Shown here: piece by piece, positions 6,947 through 14,083 of the stretch
Numbering within the stretch: position 1 is the stretch's first letter
Layout of the letters: every line of letters starts with the position of its first letter
Assembly: GCA_023402505.1 (NCBI GenBank)
Contig: JAEYGD010000349.1
Location: 1-16,609, forward strand
Reading direction: 5' to 3'
DNA: 16,609 bases
Source: Actinomycetes bacterium
GTDB taxonomy: Bacteria; Actinomycetota; Actinomycetes; Mycobacteriales; Micromonosporaceae
Program-made: the position numbers and the translations under genes
Notes under the pieces: generated by a model
What the model saw: only the letters and a program-made list of their open reading frames with translations
What the model was told of the DNA's origin: nothing
Database searches by the model: none

Positions 6947-7782
6947 CGACCGCTCCTTACGAAGAAGTCCCGCAGCAGGGCGGCGACCGCCGCCGGCTGG
7001 TCCAGGTTCGGTGCGTGCCGGGCGTCCATCCGGTGCGCCCAGACCAGCGGCGACAGCCCCGCGAAGTGCCGGGTCCAGCCCGGTTCGAGCAGGTCGTCCC
7101 GGGTGCCCTCGACCAGCAGGGTGGGCACCGGGCAGTCACGCAGCGCCGCCGGCCAGTCGCCGGGGCCGCCCGGCTTCGGCAGCGCCGGATGGCGCAGGCG
7201 GGCGGCCAGGCACGCCTCCACGTGGCCCGGCTTTCGGGTGTTGGCGTAGCGCACCCGGACCGCCTCGTCGAACCCGGCGTAGTCGTCCACCATGAGGGCG
7301 ACCAGGCGGCGGACGTCGTCCTCGGTGCCGTCGAACCGTCCCAGCTCGTCGATCCCCTTGGCCGACCGCCACGGGCCGCCGGTGCCGCAGATGCTCACCA
7401 CCGACCGGGCCGGTAACGCCGACGCCGCCGCCAGCGCCCGCAGCAGCAGCGACCCGCCGAACGACTGGCCGGCGAAGTGCGCCGCGTCGACGCCCACGGC
7501 GGCGCAGAAGGCCGCCAGGTGGGCGGTGCGGAAGGCGTACGGGGACCGGTCCAGGTAGACGGCCTTGTCGGTGTCGCCGTAGCCGAGCAGGTCCGGCGCG
7601 AGCACCCGGTAGTGCTCGGCGAGCAGCGGCATGACCCCGCCCCAGCTGCCGATGGCATCGCCGCCGAACGCCCCGTCGTGGACGAGCACGACGGTGCCCT
7701 GGGACGGCCCGGGCGGCGCGCACTCCCAGTACCGGGTGACGAACCCGCCCGCCTCGATCGTGTGCGTTCGTGGTTGGACCAT
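6943..7782 (-). CDS. alpha/beta hydrolase with intact Ser-Asp-His set
   Basis: The 279-residue protein resembles the MhpC/BphD group of C-C bond and ester hydrolases. VLVHDGAFGGDA (33-43) is the oxyanion loop region, APDLLGYGDTD (62-72) the strand-4 turn, AGQSFGGSLLL (104-114) the elbow with Ser107, VEGTRDDLLEP (224-234) the acid (Asp229 or Asp230), and DARHAPNLDQP the His256. Likely role: hydrolysis of a product released by the co-encoded flavin monooxygenase, for example an ester, lactone or 1,3-diketone; this is inferred from context. ATG 7782 is preceded by GGAGGCAGGAGAG, a strong ribosome site. It lies 75 nt after the flavin reductase, the widest gap inside the unit, and overlaps the next gene by 4 nt. 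Like its partner, it has HD instead of the usual HG in the oxyanion loop. Confidence 0.92.
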   Translation of the reverse strand: MVQPRTHTIEAGGFVTRYWECAPPGPSQGTVVLVHDGAFGGDAIGSWGGVMPLLAEHYRVLAPDLLGYGDTDKAVYLDRSPYAFRTAHLAAFCAAVGVDAAHFAGQSFGGSLLLRALAAASALPARSVVSICGTGGPWRSAKGIDELGRFDGTEDDVRRLVALMVDDYAGFDEAVRVRYANTRKPGHVEACLAARLRHPALPKPGGPGDWPAALRDCPVPTLLVEGTRDDLLEPGWTRHFAGLSPLVWAHRMDARHAPNLDQPAAVAALLRDFFVRSGR

Positions 7783-7822
7783 CTCTCCTGCCTCCGGGGG
7801 GTACCTGCCGTCGCGGTGGGCG

Positions 7823-7852
7823 GGCCCGCGTCCGTGCCGCGGCGCGCGGGCC
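7823..7852. repeat. inverted repeat in the gap between flavin reductase and hydrolase genes
   Basis: GGCCCGCG (7823-7830) and CGCGGGCC (7845-7852) form an 8-bp perfect stem with a 14-nt loop, lying just after the flavin reductase stop on the minus strand. There is no T-tract. It could tune expression of the upstream versus downstream genes by processing or attenuation, or be chance in GC-rich DNA. Confidence 0.3.
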
Positions 7853-7857
7853 GGCCG

Positions 7858-8397
7858 TTACGGGTCGGGTGACTGGAAGGTGCCGTATCGCCCGTCGAGG
7901 TAGAGCAACGGCCGGGCGTCGGTCTGGGATCGGGCGTGCAGCACCTCGCCGCACAGGATCCAGTGGTCGCCGCCCCGGTACACCGCGGCGGTGCGGCATT
8001 CGAGGACGGCGGTGGTGCCGCTGGCCAGCGTCGGAACCGCCGTACGGCCGGTGACCACGACCGCCGCCAGCTCGTCGAGGTCCCGGTCGCGGGACGCGAA
8101 CGCGCGCGCCCAGGCGGCCCGGTCCGCGGCCAGGTAGTTGATGCTGAACCGGCCGGCCCGCTCGGCCAGCGGCGCGAGGCCGGTCTTCCCGTCGACGGCC
8201 AGCATCGCCATCGGCGGTTCGCCGGACAGGGACGTGGCGGACGTGCAGGTGATGCCGGTGACCCCGGCCGGGCCGCCGGGCACGAGCACGATCGCCACCG
8301 GCGCGGGCACCTGGCGGAAGGCGGCCCGGAACCGGGCCGGCTCGACCGGCCGTTCCCGGTCCCCGGGGGCACCGCCGGTGTGCTGTCCGCCGGTCAT
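7858..8397 (-). CDS. flavin reductase (NAD(P)H:FMN oxidoreductase domain) partner of the monooxygenase
   Basis: The 179-residue protein fits the single-domain HpaC/RutF-type flavin reductase. FRAAFRQVPAPVAIVLVP (23-40) is the N-terminal helix and first strand; GVTGITCTSATSLSGEPP (45-62) is the flavin-binding turn; AGRFSINYLA (81-90), GDHWILCGEVL (143-153) with the conserved GDH, and PLLYLDGRYGTF (163-174) complete the signature. It should reduce free FMN or FAD with NAD(P)H and pass it to the luciferase-like monooxygenase three genes downstream. ATG 8397 overlaps the apbE-type stop as ATGA, with GGGAG 7 nt upstream. The unusual feature is the strict coupling to an ApbE-type gene, which hints at a shared flavin role. 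Confidence 0.92.
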   Translation of the reverse strand: MTGGQHTGGAPGDRERPVEPARFRAAFRQVPAPVAIVLVPGGPAGVTGITCTSATSLSGEPPMAMLAVDGKTGLAPLAERAGRFSINYLAADRAAWARAFASRDRDLDELAAVVVTGRTAVPTLASGTTAVLECRTAAVYRGGDHWILCGEVLHARSQTDARPLLYLDGRYGTFQSPDP

Positions 8398-9293
8398 CGC
8401 GCCGCTCCCGATGCCGGCTCTCCCGGCCTCCGGCCCAGCCGCACGTGGTGCACGTCGGCACGGCCGGCCAGCCGCTCCGCCGCGGCCGTGCCGCCGATCA
8501 CCAGGGCCGAGGCCACCCAGTCAGCGCAGGCGCCCGTCCGGGCGACGACCGTCGCCCGGACGACGTCCGACCTGGCCGGTACCCCGGTGCGCGGATCGAT
8601 CAGGTGGTGCCGGTCGGTGCCCCAGCGGCGCTTGGCCGTGCCGCTGGTGGCCACACCGCCGTCGCGTACCAGCAGCACGTCGCCGTCCGGGAGCGCGACG
8701 GGCCAGCCGTCGCCGTCCGGGCCGGGCCCACGGCACGCCACGTCGCCGCCGATCCCGGCCACCGAGTCGGGACCCAGCCAGGTCACCACGTCGTCGGCCC
8801 ACCGCCCCTTCGCGACCGCCCCGACGTCGACGCCGTACCCGGGCGCGAGCCGCGCGGACCGGCCGCGCAGTTCCAGCACCGTGGGCAGCGGCGGCACCGG
8901 CGGCACCGGCGCGGCGGGCGTGGCGTCCGGGACGCCGACCGCCCAGGACCGCACGTAGCCGGCGGCGGCCAGCCGGGGCAGGACCGCAACGTTGACCAGC
9001 CCGTCGCTGGCGGCGGCGACCGCCAGCGCGTGGCGGAGCATCGCGCGCAGGTCCTCGGACACGTCGCACCAGTGCCCGGCGGCCGCGTTCAGCCGGGAGA
9101 GTTCGCTGTCTGGGCGGAACCGGGAGTAGCGCCGGTCCAGCTCCCGCAGCCGCCGCTCGACCTCCTGGAACGGCACCAGCGGCGGCCGGTGACTGGCCAG
9201 CGTCACCGCGCAGGTGAACACCTGACAGGTGTGGCGCCACACGTCGAGGTCGGCCCGACGGTCACCGGGGCGCGCGGTCGGCGTGACGGTCAA
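8394..9293 (-). CDS. apbE: ApbE-type FAD:protein FMN transferase, cytoplasmic form
   Basis: The 299-residue protein carries ApbE signatures: RYSRFRPDSELSRLN (55-69), VDVGAVAKGRWAD (155-167, usually DLGGIAKGYA), GIGGDV (180-185), TSGTAKR (216-222), HHLIDPRTGVPA (229-240) with the His that is catalytic in characterised members, and GACADWVASAL (254-264) for Mg/FAD contacts. The family attaches FMN from FAD to Thr or Ser of target proteins; some members hydrolyse FAD to FMN. There is no signal peptide or lipobox, unlike most ApbE proteins, so it should act in the cytoplasm. The usual F-D-P-T-like stretch reads LVNVAV (99-104) here. No protein in this window shows a clear [ST]GA[ST]-type flavinylation site. 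The start is TTG 9293, supported by GGAAGGGAGG six bases upstream. First gene of the monooxygenase unit, right behind its promoter. Confidence 0.88.
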   Translation of the reverse strand: MTVTPTARPGDRRADLDVWRHTCQVFTCAVTLASHRPPLVPFQEVERRLRELDRRYSRFRPDSELSRLNAAAGHWCDVSEDLRAMLRHALAVAAASDGLVNVAVLPRLAAAGYVRSWAVGVPDATPAAPVPPVPPLPTVLELRGRSARLAPGYGVDVGAVAKGRWADDVVTWLGPDSVAGIGGDVACRGPGPDGDGWPVALPDGDVLLVRDGGVATSGTAKRRWGTDRHHLIDPRTGVPARSDVVRATVVARTGACADWVASALVIGGTAAAERLAGRADVHHVRLGRRPGEPASGAAR

Positions 9294-9299
9294 TGTCGG

Positions 9300-9309
9300 C
9301 CTCCCTTCC
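9300..9309 (-). promoter_or_regulatory. strong ribosome binding site deciding a TTG start
   Basis: GGAAGGGAGG on the minus strand ends 6 nt before TTG 9293. No ATG or GTG in the same frame has a comparable site, and the predicted transcript start (near 9317) leaves a leader of only about 24 nt, so TTG is the best start for the apbE-type gene. Confidence 0.65.
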
Positions 9310-9323
9310 TCGTCCCAGGTAAC

Positions 9324-9353
9324 ATGCTAAACATGATGATGTTTAGCTGACAA
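9324..9353 (-). promoter_or_regulatory. promoter of the apbE-to-monooxygenase unit
   Basis: On the minus strand, TTGTCA (9353-9348, five of six bases of the TTGACA consensus) is followed after 18 nt by TAGCAT (9329-9324), a perfect TANNNT -10. The predicted start is near 9317, giving a short leader with the strong ribosome site. The element sits in the 89-nt gap after the CitE-like gene, so the monooxygenase unit can be transcribed separately from the CoA unit. Read-through from upstream is also possible, since no terminator is seen. Confidence 0.7.
9326..9347. promoter_or_regulatory. palindromic operator inside the monooxygenase-unit promoter
   Basis: GCTAAACAT (9326-9334) and ATGTTTAGC (9339-9347) are a perfect 9-bp inverted repeat around a 4-nt spacer, GATG. 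It is AT-rich in very GC-rich surroundings. The palindrome fills the space between -35 and -10 and overlaps the -10, where a bound protein would block RNA polymerase. A further AACAT at 9321-9325 may be a third half-site. The binder is unknown: the GntR regulator at 4220-4969 is the local candidate, but MarR or TetR proteins also bind such sites. Confidence 0.75.
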
Positions 9354-9382
9354 GGCTCTCCCAGCGGTCACCGCCCACGGCC

Positions 9383-10267
9383 TCACCCGGCCGCGGTGGC
9401 TCGTTCCAGCACCTCCCGCGCGCTGCGCGCCACGGCCGCGTCGATCATCCGGCCGTCGGCGGTGACGGCCACCCCCGAGCCGTCGCGCCCGGCGGCGGCC
9501 AGCCGGTCGACGATGTCCCGGGCCGCGTCCACCTCGGCCGGAGTCGGCGTGAACACCCGGTTGACGACCGGCACCTGGGCGGGATGGATCGCCGTGCGGC
9601 CACGGAACCCCTGGCGCAGCAGCAGCCGGCTGGTCGCCTCGAGCCGGTCCGGATCACGCAGGACCGTCTCGGTCGGGCCCACCGGCGGCGCGATGCCGGC
9701 CGCCGCGGCGGCGAGCACGGCCCGCGAACGCAGCGGCCACAGCTCCACCTTGTCCGGGCCGGGCTGCAGGCACAGCTCGGCCGCGAGGTCCGCCTCGCCC
9801 AGACCGAGCCGCGCCACCCGGGGGGCGGCGGCCACGGCCTCCGCCCGCAGCACACCGCCGGCCGTCTCCAGCAGCGCGAACACCGCCAGCGAACGGTCCG
9901 GCAGCCCGCCCGCCCGCTCCGCGTCGCCCAGCAGCCGGTGCACCTCGGCCAGCAGGTCGACATCCGCCTTCGGCACCACCACGCCGGTCAGGCGGGCGCG
10001 GGCCACCGCGGCGATGTCCGCCGCGGCGGCGTCGGCGTTGACGCGTACCCACCACTGCGGGCAGCCCCGCCCCGCCCGGGCGTCGGCGAGGAACTCCCCC
10101 ACGAACGCCCTGGCGGCGGCCTTGTTCGCCGGTGCGACCGAGTCCTCCAGGTCGAGGATGCAGGCGTCGGCGCCCCGGGCCGCGGCGCGCGCCACCTTGT
10201 CCGGCTGGTCCGCCGGCACGTACAGGTAGCTGCGGGCGGTCGCCACCGGCCGGCCGTCGGCGGTCAC
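9383..10267 (-). CDS. CitE-like CoA-ester lyase (HpcH/HpaI aldolase superfamily)
   Basis: The 294-residue protein matches the citrate-lyase-beta/malyl-CoA-lyase/citramalyl-CoA-lyase family in motif and length. SYLYVPADQPDKVARAAARG is near residues 13-32, DLEDSV at 39-44, WVRVN with Arg75 at 73-77, ALLETAGGVL with Glu134, GLGEADLAAEL with Asp160 (Glu and Asp act as metal ligands in the family), and GRTAIHPAQV at 223-232. It should cleave a 3-hydroxyacyl-CoA of the malyl/citramalyl type into a smaller CoA ester plus a 2-oxo acid such as glyoxylate or pyruvate, or run the reverse. GTG 10267 overlaps the amidohydrolase stop as GTGA without a clear ribosome site; GTG 10246 is a possible later start. 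Last gene of its unit, and its CoA substrate could be made by the CaiB-type transferase of the same operon. Confidence 0.92.
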   Translation of the reverse strand: MTADGRPVATARSYLYVPADQPDKVARAAARGADACILDLEDSVAPANKAAARAFVGEFLADARAGRGCPQWWVRVNADAAAADIAAVARARLTGVVVPKADVDLLAEVHRLLGDAERAGGLPDRSLAVFALLETAGGVLRAEAVAAAPRVARLGLGEADLAAELCLQPGPDKVELWPLRSRAVLAAAAAGIAPPVGPTETVLRDPDRLEATSRLLLRQGFRGRTAIHPAQVPVVNRVFTPTPAEVDAARDIVDRLAAAGRDGSGVAVTADGRMIDAAVARSAREVLERATAAG

Positions 10268-11730
10268 GGCCGGGTCGGGCGGGCCAGGTAACGACCGCGC
10301 GGCTGCCCGACCACGTTGCCGTCCCGCAGGATCTGCTCGCCGCGCAGGAAGGTGTCGGTGACCCGGGCGGTCAGCTCCATGCCCTCGAACGGCGTGTAGT
10401 CCTGGGCCGACAGCGACTCGTCCGCCCGCACCGTCCAGGTGTGGTCCGGGTCGACCAGGCAGAAGTCGGCGTCCAGGCCCTCGGCGATGGCGCCCTTGGT
10501 GCCCAGGCCGAAGCGGCGGGCCGGCGCCCACGAGGTCAGCTCGGCGACGCGGGCGTACGACAGGCCGCGCTTGGCGCCCTCGCTGATCAGGCCGGGCAGC
10601 AGGTACTCGGCCCCGCCGAAGCCGGACTTGGCGACGAAGATGTCGTCGTCGGGCTGGCCGAACTTGACCTCGGCGCGGCAGCAGGCGTGGTCGCTGACCA
10701 CCCAGTCGAGCTCACCGTCGAGCAGGTGGCCCCAGAGCGCCTCGACGTCCTCCCGGGGACGCAGCGGCGGGTTCACCTTCCCGCCCAGCCCGTACGCGGT
10801 GTCGATGTCGGCCAGCAGGTGACCGACGGTCACCTCACGGCGGAAGTCGACGTGCGGGAACGCCTGTGCCATCCGCAGTGCCGCGTCGACCGCCTTGGCC
10901 GAGGACAGGTGGAGCAGGTTGATGGTGGGCAGACCGGTCTCGTGGGCGAGGTAGGCGGCGATGCTGACCGCGAGCCCCTCGGAGTGCGGCGGCCGGGAGG
11001 CGCTGTACGCCGCCAGCCCGGTGAGCGTGCCCTCCTCCTCCACCATCCGGGTGTACGCCTGCATGATCTCCGCCGTCTCGCAGTGCAGGGACAGCGAGAT
11101 CGCGTCGGCGAGATCGGGGAACCGCTCGCGGGCGGCCTGCACGCCGCGCATGACGAACTCGAAGTGGGCGTAGTCGTACCGGGCGTCCGGCGGGATCATC
11201 AGGAAGGAACTCTGGTCGGCCGACCGCCCGTGCAGTCCGTGGCCGCCGTAGAACATGAAGATCTTGAACGAGGTGACCCCGTGGTCGCGGACCAGTTCGG
11301 GGATCTCGTCGATGTGCCCGGCGGTCATCGGCGCGACGTGGAACGCGTAGTCCACGTACGACTTCCGCTCGGTCGCCTCGCGCACCTCGGGGAAGAACTC
11401 GCGGTACGGTCCGCCCCGGTTGAGGTAGTACTGCCCGGTCCGGATGTAGTTGATCGCGGACGTGACGCCGCCCTGCGCGCAGGCGCGGCTCTCCGTGCCG
11501 GCGTCCTCGGCCAGCGGGTGGTAGATGCCCCAGTGCTGGTGCGCGTCCACGACACCGGGGAAGGCGAGCTTGCCGCCGCCGTCGACCACCGCCCGCGCGC
11601 CGGCGGGGTCGATGGTGGGCGCCAGGTGGGCCACCCGGCCGTCCCGGACGCCGATGTCCAGCGCCGCCGGCTCCGTCTGGTCGTGCCGCACCACGCGGAC
11701 GTTCTTCACTACGAGATCGAATGGTTCCAC
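10264..11730 (-). CDS. hydantoinase/dihydroorotase-like amidohydrolase
   Basis: The 488-residue protein is a cyclic-amidase of the amidohydrolase superfamily, within the usual 450-490 length of dihydropyrimidinase and allantoinase relatives. Metal-site residues are visible: VDAHQHWG with His64 and His66, TSFKIFM with Lys156 (the lysine that is carboxylated in the family), SLHCET with His216, LLHLSS with His274, and VVSDHAC with Asp347. The DAHQH and SDHACC forms are unlike textbook hydantoinases, so the substrate is probably not hydantoin itself. Likely reaction: opening of a cyclic imide, lactam or ureide, or removal of an N-acyl group. GTG 11730 has AGGAG at a 6-nt distance; longer frames upstream are not coding. 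It follows the MmgE/PrpD gene by 41 nt and is coupled to the CoA-lyase gene. Confidence 0.92.
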   Translation of the reverse strand: MEPFDLVVKNVRVVRHDQTEPAALDIGVRDGRVAHLAPTIDPAGARAVVDGGGKLAFPGVVDAHQHWGIYHPLAEDAGTESRACAQGGVTSAINYIRTGQYYLNRGGPYREFFPEVREATERKSYVDYAFHVAPMTAGHIDEIPELVRDHGVTSFKIFMFYGGHGLHGRSADQSSFLMIPPDARYDYAHFEFVMRGVQAARERFPDLADAISLSLHCETAEIMQAYTRMVEEEGTLTGLAAYSASRPPHSEGLAVSIAAYLAHETGLPTINLLHLSSAKAVDAALRMAQAFPHVDFRREVTVGHLLADIDTAYGLGGKVNPPLRPREDVEALWGHLLDGELDWVVSDHACCRAEVKFGQPDDDIFVAKSGFGGAEYLLPGLISEGAKRGLSYARVAELTSWAPARRFGLGTKGAIAEGLDADFCLVDPDHTWTVRADESLSAQDYTPFEGMELTARVTDTFLRGEQILRDGNVVGQPRGRYLARPTRP

Positions 11731-11771
11731 GGTCTGCTCCTGGGGTTGCGCGGATGCGTCGGTCGGCCGGG

Positions 11772-13193
11772 TCAGTCGGAGGGCCGGAGGTGGGTCAGGG
11801 GGCGCAGCACGTCGCCGACGTCGGTGACGTCGGCGAGGCCGAGCACCGCGGCCACCACCCGCTCGGCGGTGTCCGGGTCGAGCCGGCCCGCGACGTTGTC
11901 CCGGAACTTCATCGCCAGTTCGGCGTCGGACAGCGGTCGCTGCGGGCCGCCGCGGTTGGTCAGCACCTCTTCGCGCCACGTCCGTCCGTCGTCGGTACGC
12001 ACCGTCACGACGGCCGGGAACTGGTACGGGAAGATCCGCCCGCACTCGTCGTCGGGGACCACGTCGACGCGTGCCATCAGCGACCGGCGCCGCGGGTCAC
12101 GCGCCAACTCGTCGGTGAAGTCGCCGAGCGCGACCCCGAGGCCGCCACCGCCGCAGAGTCCGGCGACGACCGCGTACGGCCCGCTGAACTGCGCCTGGTA
12201 TCCGGTCTCCGGGGCGCGCTTGGCGGCGAGCGGCTCACCGATGGTGCGGATCACCGCGGCGGGCACCCGCAGCTCGATGTGCTCGATCCGGTCCACCGGC
12301 ACGCCCCGCGCGCGCAGCGCCAGGCCGGCGTCGATGGCCGCGTGGGTGAAGTGGTTGGCGGGGTACGGCTTGAAGAAGATGTCCGGCACCGCCCACCGCT
12401 CCCCGAGCCCGTCGGTGACCTGGTCGTGGTCGGCCTCACCGCGCAGGAACGCGGCGAAGAAGCCGAACCGGCCCTCCAGCACGGTGGGCGGTCCGGTGAA
12501 GCCGCGCCGGACCAGGTCGGCGGCGGTGACGGCGCTGTGCGCGGCCCAGCCGCAGTGCAGCCGCTTGACCGTGCCGCCGGTGCGGTTGGCCTCGATCAGG
12601 CCGGAGGCCATGGACGCCGTCACTCCGAGCACGTCCAGCAGCCCGCGCTCGTCGAGGCCGAGCAGCATGCCGGCGGCGACCGCGCCACCCATCGCGCCAC
12701 AGATGGACGTGGCGTGCTGGCCGTGCTCGAAGAACACCGAGTTGTTCAGTACCGGGTCGTAGCCGGCCATTCCCAGTCGTACGGTCACCTCGAGACCGAC
12801 CGCGACCGCGGTGGTGAGGTCGGCGCCGCCGGCACCGGCGGCCTGCGCGGCGGCCAGTGCGGCCGGCACCACGGCGGCGCTGGGGTGCAGCACCGACGGC
12901 AGGTGCGTGTCGTCGTAGTCCAGCGAGTGCGCGAGTACGCCGTTGCCGAACGCGGCCTGCGCGGCGGGCACCGGCTCGGGGAGCCCGACGACGTGTGCCT
13001 GGCCCCGCCCGCCCTGCTCGGCCACGAGGTCCAGCGCGGCGCGGCTGGTCGGCAGCTGGTGCGCGGCCACGCACAGGCCGAGGACGTCGAGCACCCGTTG
13101 GCGCACGCTGGTGGCGACCGGCTCGGGCAGCGGCACGGCGCCGGTGCGGGCGGCGAAGGCGGCGAGCTGCTCGGCGAGGGTCGGCTCAGCCAT
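11772..13193 (-). CDS. MmgE/PrpD family protein (2-methylcitrate dehydratase / cis-aconitate decarboxylase fold)
   Basis: The 473-residue protein shows the family pattern: HSLDYDDTH (89-97), LHPSAAVVP with His103, TVKRLHCGWAAHS (208-220), the Phe-rich segment EGRFGFFAAF (240-249), and KPYPANHFTHAAID (275-288). Known family activities are 2-methylcitrate dehydratase, cis-aconitate decarboxylase and iminodisuccinate-related lyase or epimerase functions. The exact reaction cannot be read from the sequence, but the substrate is likely a di- or tricarboxylic acid or an N-containing analogue produced by the neighbouring cyclic amidases. ATG 13193 overlaps the cyclase stop by 8 nt; GGTGGTGG upstream is a weak ribosome site, so coupling is likely. 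Its place beside a CoA-transferase and a citramalyl/malyl-type lyase suggests dicarboxylate processing. Confidence 0.93.
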   Translation of the reverse strand: MAEPTLAEQLAAFAARTGAVPLPEPVATSVRQRVLDVLGLCVAAHQLPTSRAALDLVAEQGGRGQAHVVGLPEPVPAAQAAFGNGVLAHSLDYDDTHLPSVLHPSAAVVPAALAAAQAAGAGGADLTTAVAVGLEVTVRLGMAGYDPVLNNSVFFEHGQHATSICGAMGGAVAAGMLLGLDERGLLDVLGVTASMASGLIEANRTGGTVKRLHCGWAAHSAVTAADLVRRGFTGPPTVLEGRFGFFAAFLRGEADHDQVTDGLGERWAVPDIFFKPYPANHFTHAAIDAGLALRARGVPVDRIEHIELRVPAAVIRTIGEPLAAKRAPETGYQAQFSGPYAVVAGLCGGGGLGVALGDFTDELARDPRRRSLMARVDVVPDDECGRIFPYQFPAVVTVRTDDGRTWREEVLTNRGGPQRPLSDAELAMKFRDNVAGRLDPDTAERVVAAVLGLADVTDVGDVLRPLTHLRPSD

Positions 13194-14055
13194 TGGCCAC
13201 CACCGCCAGCGGGCGGACCGGCGAGCCGGTGGCACCGAAGATCGCCAGCGGCGACAGCACGAACAGGAACTCGTGGACGCCGTCGGCGGCGAGTTCCTCC
13301 AGCGCCATCGTCTCGATGATGTAGACGCCGCGCTCGACCAGCAGCACGCGGTGGGCCGGCAGGGTGCTGTGCCCGGCGCCCGCGCGCAGGCACTCGAAGG
13401 CGATCGTGTCGGCGCCGGCGGCGTGCACGCCCCGGTCGGCCAGCCAGGTCGCCCCGGCCGCCCCGACGCCCGGTACGCCGGTCGCGTGGCCCACGTACCG
13501 GGTGCGGTCCTCGTGGTCGAACAGCTGTCCCCAGCCGCTGCGGATCAGCACCACGTCGCCCGGCTGGACCGGGGTGCCCTGCCGCCGGGCGGCGGCCGAC
13601 AGGTCCTCCGGCGTGATCTCGTACCCGGGGGCGCAGCGGTCGGTCAGGCCCAGCGCGGCCGGGACGTCCAGCAGCACGCCGCGGCGGACCATCGGGGCGA
13701 TGGTGTGCGCGCCCAGCTCGGCGAAGCGTCCACCGCGCCCGGCCGCGCCGGCGTCGGAGCCGCCGAGCAGGCGTCCGTCCTGCGACACGTGGGAGAAGGC
13801 GTCGATGTGCGTGCCGACGTGGGTGCCCATCGTGATGATGTCGTTGGCGGCGGAACCGCCGTCCGGCCGCACCATGTCCCCGTGCCGGCGGGGCAGGGCG
13901 TGCCAGAACGGCGGGTGGTTCGGCGACTGCGGCATGCCGATCGTGAGGCGACGGCCGAGGTCGTACGCCCGGACTCCGGCGCGGACGACGGCCAGCAGCG
14001 ACTCGGTGCCGGTCGCCGGGCTGGTCCCGGTGTTGGTGGTGCTCAGTGTGGTCAC
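13186..14055 (-). CDS. cyclase/kynurenine-formamidase-like metal hydrolase
   Basis: The 289-residue protein has the family metal motif HVGTHIDAFSH, with His79, His83, Asp85 and His89 as likely metal ligands, within MGTHVGTHID. Other family pieces are YDLGRRLTIGMP (31-42), PGDVVLIRSGWGQLF (165-179 region), a late substrate-pocket Cys in FECL, and PLAIFGATGSPVRPLAVV at the C-terminus. Characterised relatives hydrolyse N-formylkynurenine, isatin or similar cyclic amides, using a divalent metal. Length and motif are normal for the long subtype. GTG 14055 is preceded by AAGGTAAGGA with a 5-nt spacer. It lies 28 nt after the CaiB-type gene and overlaps the MmgE/PrpD gene by 8 nt. Together with the amidohydrolase it gives the operon two different cyclic-amide-opening enzymes. 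Confidence 0.92.
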   Translation of the reverse strand: MTTLSTTNTGTSPATGTESLLAVVRAGVRAYDLGRRLTIGMPQSPNHPPFWHALPRRHGDMVRPDGGSAANDIITMGTHVGTHIDAFSHVSQDGRLLGGSDAGAAGRGGRFAELGAHTIAPMVRRGVLLDVPAALGLTDRCAPGYEITPEDLSAAARRQGTPVQPGDVVLIRSGWGQLFDHEDRTRYVGHATGVPGVGAAGATWLADRGVHAAGADTIAFECLRAGAGHSTLPAHRVLLVERGVYIIETMALEELAADGVHEFLFVLSPLAIFGATGSPVRPLAVVANG

Positions 14056-14083
14056 GGCAATCCTTACCTTGGTGGGGCGGCCG

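Noticed and set aside
4980..9293. Rut-type uracil degradation operon
   Set aside because: A luciferase-like oxygenase, a flavin reductase and a hydrolase are shared in outline, but no RutB-type isochorismatase-like amidohydrolase, RutC or RutG permease is present, and ApbE is foreign to that operon.
10132..12762. Very long (876 codon) plus-strand open frame
   Set aside because: It runs antisense to three well-supported genes (lyase, amidohydrolase, MmgE/PrpD) and shows low-complexity composition typical of antisense frames.
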